DNA of 7,058 nucleotides, from NCBI GenBank assembly GCA_027063545.1, contig JAMORN010000013.1, forward strand, positions 1 to 7,058, written 5' to 3'. Under the pieces are notes generated by a model. That model searched no databases, was not told the DNA's origin, and saw only the letters and a list, made by a program, of their open reading frames with translations. Below, piece after piece: positions 7,005 to 7,058 of this stretch (positions are counted from its first letter, which is position 1; each line of letters opens with the position of its first letter). Position numbers and translations under genes: made by a program. The DNA comes from JAMORN01 sp027063545 [NCBI: bacterium]. GTDB taxonomy: Bacteria > JAMORN01.

Positions 7005-7058
7005 GATTAAAAAGATATATTGGGAACAATTAGGTTGTCCTAAAAATCAGGTTGATGG
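6994..7058 (+). CDS. rimO: Ribosomal protein S12 methylthiotransferase RimO, 5' fragment (cut by window edge)
   Basis: Only the first 21 codons are present; the gene runs off the right edge. The peptide reads YWEQLGCPKNQVD at residues 9-21, matching the start of the UPF0004 domain of radical-SAM methylthiotransferases, with Cys15 the first ligand of the auxiliary [4Fe-4S] cluster. The LGCxKNxVD form points to RimO (methylthiolation of an Asp in ribosomal protein S12) rather than MiaB (usually YGCxMN) or MtaB. The ATG overlaps the end of hydF by 11 bases in another frame, and an in-frame TAA at 6988-6990 rules out an upstream start. AAAGGA at 6971-6976 is a possible, rather distant ribosome binding site; coupling to hydF translation is likely. 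The fragment is too short to be certain of the subfamily. Confidence 0.8.
   Translation, partial: MENKIKKIYWEQLGCPKNQVD

Noticed and set aside
1-7058. Mobile elements, CRISPR arrays, tRNA or rRNA genes
   Set aside because: I saw no transposase, integrase, regularly spaced direct repeats, tRNA-like cloverleaf or rRNA segment. Nearly all the sequence is used by the listed genes.

Overview
The window is very AT-rich DNA (clearly low G+C by eye, not counted) from an anaerobic bacterium. It holds seven complete genes and the first 21 codons of an eighth, all on the + strand and packed almost without gaps. Anaerobic life is inferred from hydF, a maturase used only for [FeFe]-hydrogenases. The sensor kinase and its response regulator resemble the PorY/PorX-type proteins best known from Bacteroidota and other FCB-group phyla. 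The seryl-tRNA synthetase does not look typically Bacteroidota, however, so an FCB-neighbour or candidate-phylum lineage (WOR-3-like, for example) is my best guess. I cannot fix the taxonomy from sequence alone. Many Lys/Glu-rich segments and AGA/ATA/TTA codons fit an AT-rich genome.

Layout. (1) 20-1294 is serS. (2) 1303-2520 and 2522-4075 are a membrane sensor histidine kinase and a PorX-like response regulator that carries a PglZ/alkaline-phosphatase-fold domain instead of a DNA-binding domain. The two genes are separated by one base. (3) 4098-4532 is tsaE (t6A tRNA modification ATPase) and 4534-5382 is an HDOD signalling protein. (4) 5386-5613 is a short basic protein with a SANT/Myb-like helix-turn-helix pattern. 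(5) The only gap over 100 bases, 5614-5729, holds a candidate promoter, a long A/T-armed inverted repeat and T-tracts. (6) 5730-7004 is hydF, overlapped by 11 bases by the start of a rimO-type radical-SAM methylthiotransferase (6994 to the window edge).

How it fits together. The block from serS to the small DNA-binding-like protein looks like one transcription unit, with gaps of 22 bases or less. It mixes translation genes (serS, tsaE) with signalling genes (kinase, PglZ-type regulator, HDOD). The most interesting content is the kinase plus PorX-like pair. Its output domain keeps what look like all metal ligands and the nucleophile of a zinc phosphodiesterase, and it sits next to an HDOD protein whose HD-type residues also look intact and to an undescribed small HTH-like protein. 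hydF and rimO seem to form a second unit, with their own promoter and a structured leader lacking a Shine-Dalgarno sequence.
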